Assembly (NCBI RefSeq): GCF_049673105.1
Contig: NZ_JBATXG010000024.1
Coordinates: forward strand, 1 to 64,000
Origin: Castellaniella sp049673105
Lineage (GTDB): Bacteria; Pseudomonadota; Gammaproteobacteria; Burkholderiales; Burkholderiaceae_B
Length of the DNA stretch: 64,000 nt
Direction: 5' to 3'
Of the stretch, positions 25,643-33,662 are shown in pieces. Made by a program: the position numbers and the translations under genes. Every line of letters starts with the position of its first letter. The first letter of the stretch is position 1. The notes below the pieces were generated by a model, which did not search any database, had not been told where the DNA came from, and saw only the letters and a list, made by a program, of their open reading frames with translations.

Positions 25643-26048
25643 GATCTTCCCTATTCAAAATTCCGCTATCAACATCATGCGGATCATTGTCGAAGACCGG
25701 TTCGTTACAACCTGGTCAGTTACAATTTTAGCGGCGCTTTAAACAGGGTAAACCCTGACTTGTAATGACTGATTTCAGATGCACAAACCGCATTCGAATC
25801 CCAATACCGCCGGCTCCCCAGCGAAAACCCGCCTGATTCCAAGACAAATCCCCCTTCCGGGCGGTGAACAACTCGACACAAAACATCCCGGCGCCAACGG
25901 CATCGGCGCAGCGTGCTCCAGCATGGGGCATGCGCCCGGCTGTTATGCCTCAGGATGGGGCAAGCGCCATCCTCGCCGGACGGCGGCGGCAGCCTCTCGC
26001 CTCTCCTGCCCGGCTGGGATGCGCTCTACGCCTCTCTGCAGGCGATGG
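25643..26048. other. Upstream region of glnK with no supportable gene
   Basis: About 400 bp. A frame continuous with glnK runs from 25913 and could encode SLSPLLPGWDALYASLQAMA, but the sigma-54 promoter at 26049-26066 lies inside it, so it is not part of glnK mRNA. Perfect matches to the NtrC consensus (TGCACC-N5-GGTGCA) were not seen by eye. Confidence 0.4.
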
Positions 26049-26066
26049 CTGGCACGGCTTTTGCTT
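26049..26066 (+). promoter_or_regulatory. Sigma-54 (RpoN) promoter of glnK-amtB
   Basis: CTGGCACG-GCTT-TTGCT matches the RpoN consensus YTGGCACG-N4-TTGCW at every defined position. The invariant GG (26051-26052) and GC (26063-26064) are 10 bp apart. The expected start, 11-12 bp past the GC, is near 26075, about 26 bp before the glnK ATG. Nitrogen control through NtrC is the established mode for this operon. Confidence 0.9.
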
Positions 26067-26101
26067 TGAGTCCTGTGCATCCCGCAGAACAAGGAACGCT
26101 C

Positions 26102-26440
26102 ATGAAACTCATCACAGCCATCATCAAGCCTTTCAAGCTGGAGGAAGTGCATGCCGCACTGGTCGCCTCCGGCATCCAGGGCATGACTGTCACGGAAGCG
26201 CGCGGCTTCGGGCGCCAGAAAGGCCACACCGAACTGTATCGGGGCGCCGAATACCAAGTGGATTTTCTGCCCAAACTGCAGATCCAGGTGGCCATACCCG
26301 ACGACTGGCTTGAACTGACACTGGAATGCCTGAGCCAGGCCGCCCACACCGGCAAGATCGGGGACGGCAAGATCTTTGTCACGCCGCTGGAGCAGGCCGT
26401 GCGCATCCGCACCGGCGAAACAGGCGAAGCCGCCCTCTAA
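26102..26440 (+). CDS. glnK: PII nitrogen regulatory protein GlnK
   Basis: A 112-residue PII signal protein. It begins MKLITAIIKPFKLEEVHAAL and has the T-loop GRQKGHTELYRGAEYQVDF with the uridylylation site Tyr51, then the B-loop TGKIGDGKIFV. It senses 2-oxoglutarate, ATP and ADP and plugs AmtB when nitrogen is plentiful. The ATG at 26102 has AAGGAA upstream. It is 17 bp from amtB and behind a perfect sigma-54 promoter. Confidence 0.96.
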   Translation: MKLITAIIKPFKLEEVHAALVASGIQGMTVTEARGFGRQKGHTELYRGAEYQVDFLPKLQIQVAIPDDWLELTLECLSQAAHTGKIGDGKIFVTPLEQAVRIRTGETGEAAL

Positions 26441-26457
26441 GCCCCGGAGCACACACC

Positions 26458-27687
26458 ATGGATAAAACCGACGTTGTCTGGATGATGGTCTCTACCCTGC
26501 TGGTCTGGCTCATGTGCATGCCGGGGCTGGCGCTGTTTTATGGCGGCTTGGCGCGCGGACGCCATGCGCTATCCGTCATGAGCCAGGTGTCCGCGGCCTG
26601 CGCTCTGGCTACCTTGCTGTGGTTTCTGTACGGCTATTCCCTGGCCTTCACCCCCGGCTTCGGGGGACTGGGTGGCTGGAGCCGCCTGGGGCTGGCGGGC
26701 CTGTACCAGCCTGACGCAACCACCACGCTACCGCTGCTGGGCTCGATCCCGGAACTGCTGTTCGCCCTGTTTCAGGCCACGTTCGCCGCCATCACCTGCG
26801 GCTTGATCACCGGCAGCATTGCCGAGCGGGCGCGATTCGGCGCCGTGCTGTGTTTCATCGGCCTGTGGTTCACCCTGGGTTACCTGCCGATCGCCCATAT
26901 GGTCTGGGCCAGTGATGGTTGGCTGCACGTGCGCGGCGCCCTGGATTTCGCCGGTGGCACCGTAGTCCACATCAGCGCCGGCGCAGCCGGCCTGGTGGCC
27001 GCCCGCTATCTGGGTCCGCGCCGCGGCTATGGTCGTCAGGCCATGCCGCCGCACAGCCTGCCGCTGAACCTGCTGGGCGCCGCCCTGCTCTGGGTCGGTT
27101 GGTTCGGTTTCAACGGGGGCTCGGCCCTGGCCGCCAATGAACAGGCTGTCCTGGCACTGGCAAACACCTTATTGGCCGCCATCAGCGGCGTCCTGGCCTG
27201 GGCGCTGGTGGAAAAACTGTTCAAGGGCAAGGCGTCCTTGCTGGGCGCCATGTCCGGCGCCATTGCCGGCCTGGTGGGCATTACTCCGGCTGCCGGCCTG
27301 GTCGCCCCCGCCGCCGCGCCCCTGATCGGCGCGCTGACCGCCTGGGCCGCGTGGTTCGGCGTCAACCATCTGAAGCAGCGCCTGGGCATCGACGACGCCT
27401 TCGATGTGTTCGGGATTCACGGCGTGGGCGGGATCATCGGCGCCCTGTTGACCGGCGTGTTCTATTCCGGCAGCCTGGGCGGCCCGGGTCCCGCTGGCGG
27501 GGGCGCATTGTTCTGGCAGGTCTGGCTGCAGACGGAAGCCGTCCTGATCAGCCTGTCATGGGCCGGCCTGACGGCGATCGTATCGATCTGGGCCGCTGAC
27601 CGCCTGATCGGTCTGCGCGCCAGCAGCGAGCAGGAAAGCCAGGGGCTGGACCAGACGGATCACGGCGAAACCGCCTATCCCGCTTGA
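26458..27687 (+). CDS. amtB: Ammonium transporter AmtB
   Basis: A 409-residue inner-membrane channel with about 11 helices. The conserved pore histidines are His171 (AGGTVVHISAGAAGL) and His321 (FDVFGIHGVGGI). Other markers are GGLARGRHALSVM, SIAERARF and GWFGFNGGSALAAN. There is no cleaved signal sequence: the protein begins MDKTDVVWMMVSTLLVWLMC. Co-transcribed with glnK. Its last 13 bp overlap the 3' end of the convergent GGDEF gene. Confidence 0.96.
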   Translation: MDKTDVVWMMVSTLLVWLMCMPGLALFYGGLARGRHALSVMSQVSAACALATLLWFLYGYSLAFTPGFGGLGGWSRLGLAGLYQPDATTTLPLLGSIPELLFALFQATFAAITCGLITGSIAERARFGAVLCFIGLWFTLGYLPIAHMVWASDGWLHVRGALDFAGGTVVHISAGAAGLVAARYLGPRRGYGRQAMPPHSLPLNLLGAALLWVGWFGFNGGSALAANEQAVLALANTLLAAISGVLAWALVEKLFKGKASLLGAMSGAIAGLVGITPAAGLVAPAAAPLIGALTAWAAWFGVNHLKQRLGIDDAFDVFGIHGVGGIIGALLTGVFYSGSLGGPGPAGGGALFWQVWLQTEAVLISLSWAGLTAIVSIWAADRLIGLRASSEQESQGLDQTDHGETAYPA

Positions 27688-29438
27688 ACCTCGGCGCGGC
27701 TCTCCGGTGATTCCAGCATCACCGGAGAAAACAGGCAGTACTGATTGCGGCCCTTTTCTTTCGAGGCATACATGGCCCGATCGGCATGCCTGAGCAATTC
27801 CGCCGCATCGGCGCCATCTCGAGGGTAGAACGTGACGCCCATGCTGGCGGAAATCCGGGCCTCATGACCGTCCAGGTCATAAGGTTCGGCCAGGGTGTCC
27901 AGCACCTTGCGGCAAATCGCGTGCACATCTTCGCAATGCGGCAGGTCGCGAATGATCAGGGTGAACTCATCACCACCCAGACGCGCCACCAGATCCGACC
28001 CGCGCATGCAGTTCATCAAACGCCGGGCGACTTGACGCAGCAGTTCATCACCCTGATCATGCCCAAAGGTATCGTTGACTTCCTTGAACAGATCCAGATC
28101 CAGAAACACCAGTGCAAAAGGCAGGCCACTGGTTCGAGACGCCTCGATGCTGCCCAGCAAATTGGCCTGGAACATCTGCCGGTTGGGCAATTGCGTCAGG
28201 TGATCATAGTGGGCCTGCCGCCAGATCGAGGCCTCGCGTCGGCGTTTTTTCGTCACATCGGAAAACAGGCCAATGCGGCAGTTCACGCTGCCGTCTTCGT
28301 TGTAAGAAGTATTGATCGTCAGGCGCTCAACATATTCTTCGCCGGATTTGCGCCGATTCCACACGTCACCGCTCCAGCGGCCCGTTTCTGCCAGGCACTG
28401 CCACAGGGCTTGATAGAAATCCTTGCCGTGGCGCCCGGAACTCAGGACGCTCATGCGCTTGCCGACGATCTCCGACACGGAATACCCCGTGATCGCCGTG
28501 AAAGCCGGATTGATGTCCTGCACCCAGCCATTGGCATCCGTAACGACCATCGCCTCGCTGGTGTGTTCGTAGACCAGCGCCGCACGACGGGTCGAGGCCT
28601 CGGCCAGTTTGAGAGACGCCCGCTCGCGGGATATTTCGGCAACCAGGCGTTCGATATGGGCAGCCGATTCGTTCAGAGCCTCGCCCAGGCGTCCTAATTC
28701 GTCACGGTTCCTGAGGCTCGAACGCACCGCAAAATTGCCTGCTGCCAATTCATGGCACTGTTGCGCCAGTCTGCCGATAGGCAGCAGAACCTGCCGCGAC
28801 ACCAGCCAATACGCCAGCAGCAACAGGACCAGGTCCAGGCCGAACAAAGCATAGGCATTACCCAGCGCCTTTTCCTGGACCTTGCGCGCCTCTTGCACCA
28901 AAGCATCCAGCAAGGATTCGGCGCTGCTCAGCAGACGACCGGCTTCCTGACTCACGCTGCTGGGATCCGGCAACGGGCGCGAGGGCTCGTCTCCTGCGGC
29001 CAGAATGGAACCCACGAATCCACCCAGGACTTGCCGGTAGGCTTTCCAGTCGCGGCCAACCGCCGCCAGATGATCAAGCTGGGCGCTGCCGACCGGCGGC
29101 ACGAACTGACCGTACAGAAAACCGCCCGAACTGAGCGTCTGATACGCCTGCTCGAACAGCTTTTCCTGCTGCGCCAGGGTGGCGGACGACTGTGGCTCTG
29201 CCCGATAAGCCCCGGAGAGCGCCTCCAGGGCGATCCTTTGACTGAGCATGCGCATCTTGCCCGCCACATTGACGGTCGCGGCCACGCCATCGGATTCACT
29301 CAGCAGAGAACGAACCAACAGCACATTGACCACAGCCAGCACGGCAGCCATCGCAAAAGCAAGGAGCACCTTGTGCTTCAACGACCGAAGCCAGGGGAAG
29401 GAGCGTAGCCGTCGTCCGGCAAGTAAGAAGGAAGTCAT
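27675..29438 (-). CDS. Membrane diguanylate cyclase: PilJ-type sensor, HAMP, PAS, GGDEF
   Basis: A 587-residue protein. Two transmembrane helices (about 23-45 and 197-216) flank a periplasmic helical domain with the PilJ/NIT-type motif AGKMRMLSQRIALEAL (60-75), as in nitrate/nitrite-type sensors. HAMP (about 215-270), PAS (about 290-395, YEHTSEAMVVTDANGWVQDI) and GGDEF (about 405-570) domains follow. The active-site GGDEF is intact at 488-492, with an RGSD inhibitory site at 479-482, so it should make cyclic di-GMP with product inhibition. No EAL domain. It sits between convergent amtB and co-directional ptsI. Signal inferred only from domain type. Confidence 0.9.
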   Translation of the reverse strand: MTSFLLAGRRLRSFPWLRSLKHKVLLAFAMAAVLAVVNVLLVRSLLSESDGVAATVNVAGKMRMLSQRIALEALSGAYRAEPQSSATLAQQEKLFEQAYQTLSSGGFLYGQFVPPVGSAQLDHLAAVGRDWKAYRQVLGGFVGSILAAGDEPSRPLPDPSSVSQEAGRLLSSAESLLDALVQEARKVQEKALGNAYALFGLDLVLLLLAYWLVSRQVLLPIGRLAQQCHELAAGNFAVRSSLRNRDELGRLGEALNESAAHIERLVAEISRERASLKLAEASTRRAALVYEHTSEAMVVTDANGWVQDINPAFTAITGYSVSEIVGKRMSVLSSGRHGKDFYQALWQCLAETGRWSGDVWNRRKSGEEYVERLTINTSYNEDGSVNCRIGLFSDVTKKRRREASIWRQAHYDHLTQLPNRQMFQANLLGSIEASRTSGLPFALVFLDLDLFKEVNDTFGHDQGDELLRQVARRLMNCMRGSDLVARLGGDEFTLIIRDLPHCEDVHAICRKVLDTLAEPYDLDGHEARISASMGVTFYPRDGADAAELLRHADRAMYASKEKGRNQYCLFSPVMLESPESRAEVQAG

Positions 29439-29570
29439 CTCGGTCTCGCTAACAGGCCGCTGCTATCCAGGTCGCTACCACCCTGGTCACTGAACTAGTT
29501 CCGTGTCATACCCATGTTACAGAGATGGATATCGGAACCCATACACTAACTGCTGGAAAGTTGATTCTGA

Positions 29571-31328
29571 TCAAGCAGACAAAGCAGCCAGATCGATGCG
29601 CTCGGCACGATTCAGCGCCGAGGCGACCTTGACGCGCAAGGCGTTGGAATGCGCCTTACGGATTTCTTTTTTGACATCGAGCAATTGCTGCGGATGCATG
29701 GAAAACCCTGTCAGCCCCAGTCCCAGCAGCATGCGGGTGACGCGCACGTCCCCCGCCATTTCCCCGCAGACGGACACCGGCTTGCCCACGCGTTCGCCGA
29801 CATTGATCGTATGGGCGATCAGGCGCAGCACGGCAGGATGCATGGGATCATACAGCGAGGCCACGTCCGTATCGCCCCGGTCGATGGCCAGGACATACTG
29901 GATCAGGTCGTTGGTGCCGATGGACAGAAAGTCCAGGGTTTCGGCAAAGGGTTCGATGGCAATCGCCATGGCGGGGATTTCGACCATTGCCCCCAGTTGC
30001 ACCTGGGTTTCGTGGGCCACGCCTGCGACACGCAGTTCTTCCGCTGCGCGCGCCAAGGCGCGGCGCGTCGCCACGACCTCGTGCATGTGCGACACCATCG
30101 GCACCAGAATCCGGACCGGGCCGTGTACCGCCGCCCGCAACAAGGCCCGCAACTGCGTATTGAATAGTTCTGGATTGGCCAGGCAGTAACGGATCGCCCG
30201 CAAGCCCAGGGCCGGATTGGTCGCGACGGTCGCCTCGCCGTCCAGCGTTTTGTCTGCCCCGATATCCAGCGTGCGAATCGTGACAGGCCGCCCTGCCATG
30301 GTGCGCACGACAGTGGCGTAGGCTTCATATTGCTCGTCCTCGCCGGGCAGTTCGGTCCGCCCCATGAACAGGAACTCGCTGCGAAACAGCCCTATGCCTT
30401 CGGCTCCGGCGGCCAGCGCGTCGGCGGCCTCTTCGGGTAATTCGATATTGGCTTCCATGCGGATCTGGATGCCGTCCAGCGTCATGGCCGGTGCAAAACA
30501 CAAAGACTGCAGCTCGCCGCGTTCACGTAGAAATTCCGCCTGCCGGTCCTGGTATTCGCGCAAAATGGCGGGCGAGGGATTGACCACCACCACACCATTG
30601 ATGCCGTCCACGATCAGCAGATCGCCATCGCGCACCAGCGAGCGCACCAGCCCCATGCCGACCACGGCGGGGACGTTCATGCTGCGCGCCACGATGGCGG
30701 TATGCGAGGTCGCCCCGCCCAGATCGGTCAGAAAGGCGCCGAATTTTCCACCGCGCAGGCGCATCATGTCCGCCGGCGAGATATCGCGCGCCACGACGAT
30801 CAGGCTGCCGTCGGTCTCTACCTGATCCAGATCGGGCAGCCACTGGGCCGAGCCCGACAGCACACGCAAGACCCGCTCGATCACCTGGCGCACGTCGGCG
30901 CTGCGTTCGCGCAGGTAGGCGTCTTCCATGAGCGCGAATTGTTCGGCCAGCATCTGGCCCTGAGTGGTCAAGGCCCATTCGGCATTGACCTGACGTTCGT
31001 CGATCAACTGGCAGACGGATTGCACCAGCATCGGGTCCTGCAGCAGCATGGCATGCACCGACAACAGCACGCCCAGTTCGCGCGGGGCGTCATCGGGCAA
31101 GGTCTCGACCATCTGATGCAGGTCATGGACTGCGGAATCGACCGCCTGACACAGGCGCTGTTTTTCAGCGGCGACGTCCTCGTTCGCAATCCGGTAGTGC
31201 GCCACTTCCAGTGCGGCGGCGCTCATGACGACCGCATGGCCGATGGCATATCCGCGCACCACCCCCTGCCCCATCAGGCACAGGGTGGACTTCAAGGCCG
31301 GGGAAGCCGCTGCATCGGGCACGCTCAT
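29571..31328 (-). CDS. ptsI: PTS enzyme I (phosphoenolpyruvate-protein phosphotransferase)
   Basis: A 585-residue enzyme that moves phosphate from PEP to HPr. The phospho-histidine is His209 in TDLGGATSHTAIVARSMNVP. The PEP-binding domain has GIGLFRSEFLFM, RTLDIGADK, NPALGLRAIR, FLSIGTNDLIQYVLAIDR and the active Cys in SVCGEMAGD. It ends an operon gshB-EIIA-ptsH-ptsI, starting 37 bp after ptsH. No sugar permease (EIIBC) is encoded nearby, so this looks like a regulatory PTS. Confidence 0.95.
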   Translation of the reverse strand: MSVPDAAASPALKSTLCLMGQGVVRGYAIGHAVVMSAAALEVAHYRIANEDVAAEKQRLCQAVDSAVHDLHQMVETLPDDAPRELGVLLSVHAMLLQDPMLVQSVCQLIDERQVNAEWALTTQGQMLAEQFALMEDAYLRERSADVRQVIERVLRVLSGSAQWLPDLDQVETDGSLIVVARDISPADMMRLRGGKFGAFLTDLGGATSHTAIVARSMNVPAVVGMGLVRSLVRDGDLLIVDGINGVVVVNPSPAILREYQDRQAEFLRERGELQSLCFAPAMTLDGIQIRMEANIELPEEAADALAAGAEGIGLFRSEFLFMGRTELPGEDEQYEAYATVVRTMAGRPVTIRTLDIGADKTLDGEATVATNPALGLRAIRYCLANPELFNTQLRALLRAAVHGPVRILVPMVSHMHEVVATRRALARAAEELRVAGVAHETQVQLGAMVEIPAMAIAIEPFAETLDFLSIGTNDLIQYVLAIDRGDTDVASLYDPMHPAVLRLIAHTINVGERVGKPVSVCGEMAGDVRVTRMLLGLGLTGFSMHPQQLLDVKKEIRKAHSNALRVKVASALNRAERIDLAALSA

Positions 31329-31365
31329 GGCATCTAGGCCGATACGCGGGATACGGCGTCCAGCG

Positions 31366-31635
31366 TCATTCGGCTTCTCCGAATTTGCCTTCGAACAGTG
31401 CGCGGATATCGCTCAGCGCCTGGTCCTCGTCGGCGCCAACCGCCTCGATCTTGACGGTCACACCCAAGCCTGCCGCCAGCATCATGACACCCATGATGCT
31501 CTTGGCATTGACGCGCTGGGCCCCCCGGGAAATGAAGACATCGCTTTTGAACCGGCCCGCCAGCTGAGTCAGCTTTGCCGCCGCACGTGCATGCAAGCCG
31601 AGCTTGTTGGAAATCACCAGGTCGATCATGGGCAT
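31366..31635 (-). CDS. ptsH: Phosphocarrier protein HPr
   Basis: An 89-residue phosphocarrier. The active His15 is in NKLGLHARAAAKL and the regulatory Ser46 is in RVNAKSIMGVMML. It links enzyme I to the EIIA encoded 15 bp upstream. An HPr kinase gene (hprK) is not in the window, so control at Ser46 cannot be judged here. Confidence 0.96.
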   Translation of the reverse strand: MPMIDLVISNKLGLHARAAAKLTQLAGRFKSDVFISRGAQRVNAKSIMGVMMLAAGLGVTVKIEAVGADEDQALSDIRALFEGKFGEAE

Positions 31636-31650
31636 GGAGAAAGCTCCTAG

Positions 31651-32064
31651 CTAACAGTCTGAAGGGGGGTCTGCATTGACGATCCCGCGCAGCGCCCCCT
31701 GCCGCACGCGTTCGCTGAGAGATTCCGGGTTTTCCTGCTGATCGGTCAGCGCCTTGAGCACCATGCAGGCATTGGTACCAGTCAGCAAATGAATGATATA
31801 GCCTTCTCCGAGTGCCTGGCGCAGCGCCTGGGCGGCAATATTGAACGGCGTGGCGCCGTACAGATCGCACAGGATCAGCACGGGTTCTGCGGGTTCGCCG
31901 GCGCGCACCCAGTCCAGCACCCGCTCGGTCTGTTCCCGGGGCGGCGCATCGGGCGCAATGTCGAAGACCTGCAGGTCGGGCACCCGGCCCAACACGTGCT
32001 GGGCGCAGGCGCTAAACGCCGACCCCAAGGGGTCGTGCATGACCAGGGCCAGGCGGGTTTTCAT
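31651..32064 (-). CDS. PTS EIIA component, mannose family
   Basis: A 137-residue EIIA-Man domain. The phosphorylated histidine is His10 in LALVMHDPLGSAF; other family marks are VLILCDLYGATPFNIA and LTGTNACMVLKAL. The matching EIIB, C and D are absent, as in many betaproteobacteria, where this EIIA is thought to serve regulation rather than sugar uptake. Its ATG overlaps the gshB stop (ATGA), a coupling that ties it to glutathione synthesis. Confidence 0.92.
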   Translation of the reverse strand: MKTRLALVMHDPLGSAFSACAQHVLGRVPDLQVFDIAPDAPPREQTERVLDWVRAGEPAEPVLILCDLYGATPFNIAAQALRQALGEGYIIHLLTGTNACMVLKALTDQQENPESLSERVRQGALRGIVNADPPSDC

Positions 32065-33023
32065 GCCGATCCCACGGCATGTTGCAAGGCATCGACGAAA
32101 CGGCCAGCGACGTCAAAGCCGGTCTGCTCTGTGATTTCCACAAAACAGGTGGGGCTGGTCACATTGATTTCCGTGATGTAGTCGCCGATGACGTCCAGGC
32201 CGATCAACAGCAAACCACGCCCCGCCAGTCGGTCACCGACCGCCTGGGCCAGCTCTCTGTCATGCGCCGACAGCGGCTGGGCAAGCCCGCGCCCGCCCGC
32301 CGCCAGATTGCCCCTGGTTTCGCCCTGCAAGGGAATCCGCGCCAGCGCAAACGGAACGGGTTCCCCGCCGACGATGAGGATGCGCTTATCTCCGTGCACG
32401 ATATCGGGAATATAGCGCTGCGCCATGATGGTGCGCGTACCCAGATCGGTCAGGGATTCCAGGATGGCGCCCAAATTGGGTTCGTCCTGGCGCAGGCGGA
32501 AAATGCCGCTGCCCCCCATGCCGTCCAGTGGCTTGACGATCACATCGCCCTGTTGCTGATGAAAGGTCCGCAAACGATCCATGTCGCGGCTGACCAGCGT
32601 CGGCGCCGTGTACTGCGCAAATTCCGTGATCGCGAGCTTTTCCGGATGATTGCGGATAGCCGATCCGGCATTGAAGATCTTCGCCCCCTGCTGCGCCGCA
32701 TAGTCGAACAGATGCGTGGCATACACGTATTCCATGTCGAAGGGCGGATCTTTCCGCATCAGGACGGCGTCAAAATCAGCCAGATCGCAGTCGCGCGCAG
32801 CGGTGTCCTGCGTCCACCAATCGTGGCCGTGCCAATCCGCATCCGCGCGCAAACGCAAAGCAGTCGCGGCGACCTTGACCCGACCTTGGTCGATGTACAG
32901 ATCGCCCATGGTGGCGAAGCTGAAAGCATGGCCTCGCGCAGCCAAGCTGCGCATGATGGCGACGGACGAATCCTTCCAGGCTTTCAGGCCGGGCAGCGGA
33001 TCGATGACAAACAGGACATGCAT
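32061..33023 (-). CDS. gshB: Glutathione synthetase
   Basis: A 320-residue ATP-grasp enzyme joining gamma-glutamylcysteine and glycine. Markers: VLFVIDPLPGLKAWKDSSVA, MRKDPPFDMEYVYATHLFD, GDVIVKPLDGMGGSGIFRL, RYIPDIVHGDKRILIVGGEP and GLDVIGDYITEINVTSPTCF. The ATG at 33023 starts the protein at the family boundary; an ATG at 33035 would add four residues. First gene of the gshB-EIIA-ptsH-ptsI operon. gshA is not in the window. Confidence 0.95.
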   Translation of the reverse strand: MHVLFVIDPLPGLKAWKDSSVAIMRSLAARGHAFSFATMGDLYIDQGRVKVAATALRLRADADWHGHDWWTQDTAARDCDLADFDAVLMRKDPPFDMEYVYATHLFDYAAQQGAKIFNAGSAIRNHPEKLAITEFAQYTAPTLVSRDMDRLRTFHQQQGDVIVKPLDGMGGSGIFRLRQDEPNLGAILESLTDLGTRTIMAQRYIPDIVHGDKRILIVGGEPVPFALARIPLQGETRGNLAAGGRGLAQPLSAHDRELAQAVGDRLAGRGLLLIGLDVIGDYITEINVTSPTCFVEITEQTGFDVAGRFVDALQHAVGSA

Positions 33024-33084
33024 GAATGAACTCATCCAATGACGATCGATCCGCCGGGCGGGCGCTATCGATCAGGAACCATGA

Positions 33085-33627
33085 TCAGGCGGCATCGCCT
33101 TGTTTGCCGGCCTTGCGGCGCGGCGCCAACACCATGACCATCTGCCGACCTTCCAGCTTGGGCATCGCTTCGACCTGGATCAGTTCACCCAGATCGTCAC
33201 GCACCCGTTCCAGCACCCGCATACCGAGTTCCTGGTGAGCCATTTCGCGACCGCGGAAACGCAATGTGACCTTGGCCTTGTCGCCGTCCTCGATGAAGCG
33301 GCGCAGATTGCGCAGTTTCACCTGATAATCGCCTTCGTCGGTACCCGGTCGGAATTTGACTTCCTTGACCTGGATGATCTTCTGGCGGGCGCGGGCCTCG
33401 GCCTGGCGCTTTTGTTCCTGATATTTGAACTTGCCGTAGTCCATCAGCCGGCAAACGGGAGGATCCGCCGTCGGCGAGATCTCGACCAGATCAACGTCGT
33501 TCTGTTCAGCAAGGGACAGGGCCTCGGCAGTGCGCACGATGCCTAACTGTTCACCGTCCACGCCCAGCAGGCGGACTTCATGGATACGGATTTCACCGTT
33601 GATACGGTGTTTCTTTTCGGTTGCGAT
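33085..33627 (-). CDS. infC: Translation initiation factor IF-3, AUC start codon
   Basis: A 180-residue factor, full length. It has the N-terminal domain (IATEKKHRINGEIRIHEVRL, DVDLVEISPTADPPVCRLMD, YGKFKYQEQ) and the C-terminal domain (VKEVKFRPGTDEGDYQVKLR, FIEDGDKAKVTLRFRGREMA). The conserved start falls on an ATC codon at 33627-33625, with GGAG (33636-33639) eight bases before it. An ATG at 33663 that overlaps the thrS stop would add 12 residues (MPSFYQLTGVLD) not seen in the family. Rare AUU/AUC start codons are the basis of IF-3 autoregulation. It follows thrS but is not followed by rpmI. Confidence 0.93.
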   Translation of the reverse strand: MATEKKHRINGEIRIHEVRLLGVDGEQLGIVRTAEALSLAEQNDVDLVEISPTADPPVCRLMDYGKFKYQEQKRQAEARARQKIIQVKEVKFRPGTDEGDYQVKLRNLRRFIEDGDKAKVTLRFRGREMAHQELGMRVLERVRDDLGELIQVEAMPKLEGRQMVMVLAPRRKAGKQGDAA

Positions 33628-33662
33628 GTCTAAGACTCCAGTGAGTTGATAAAACGAAGGCA

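Noticed and set aside
25913..26101. N-terminal extension of glnK from an upstream start
   Set aside because: The sigma-54 promoter lies inside it, and PII proteins begin MKLITAIIKPF.
27701..27728. Terminator of amtB (11 bp perfect inverted repeat)
   Set aside because: It lies within the coding end of the GGDEF gene and has no T-tract on the + strand; coincidence with codons for SPVMLESPESR cannot be excluded.
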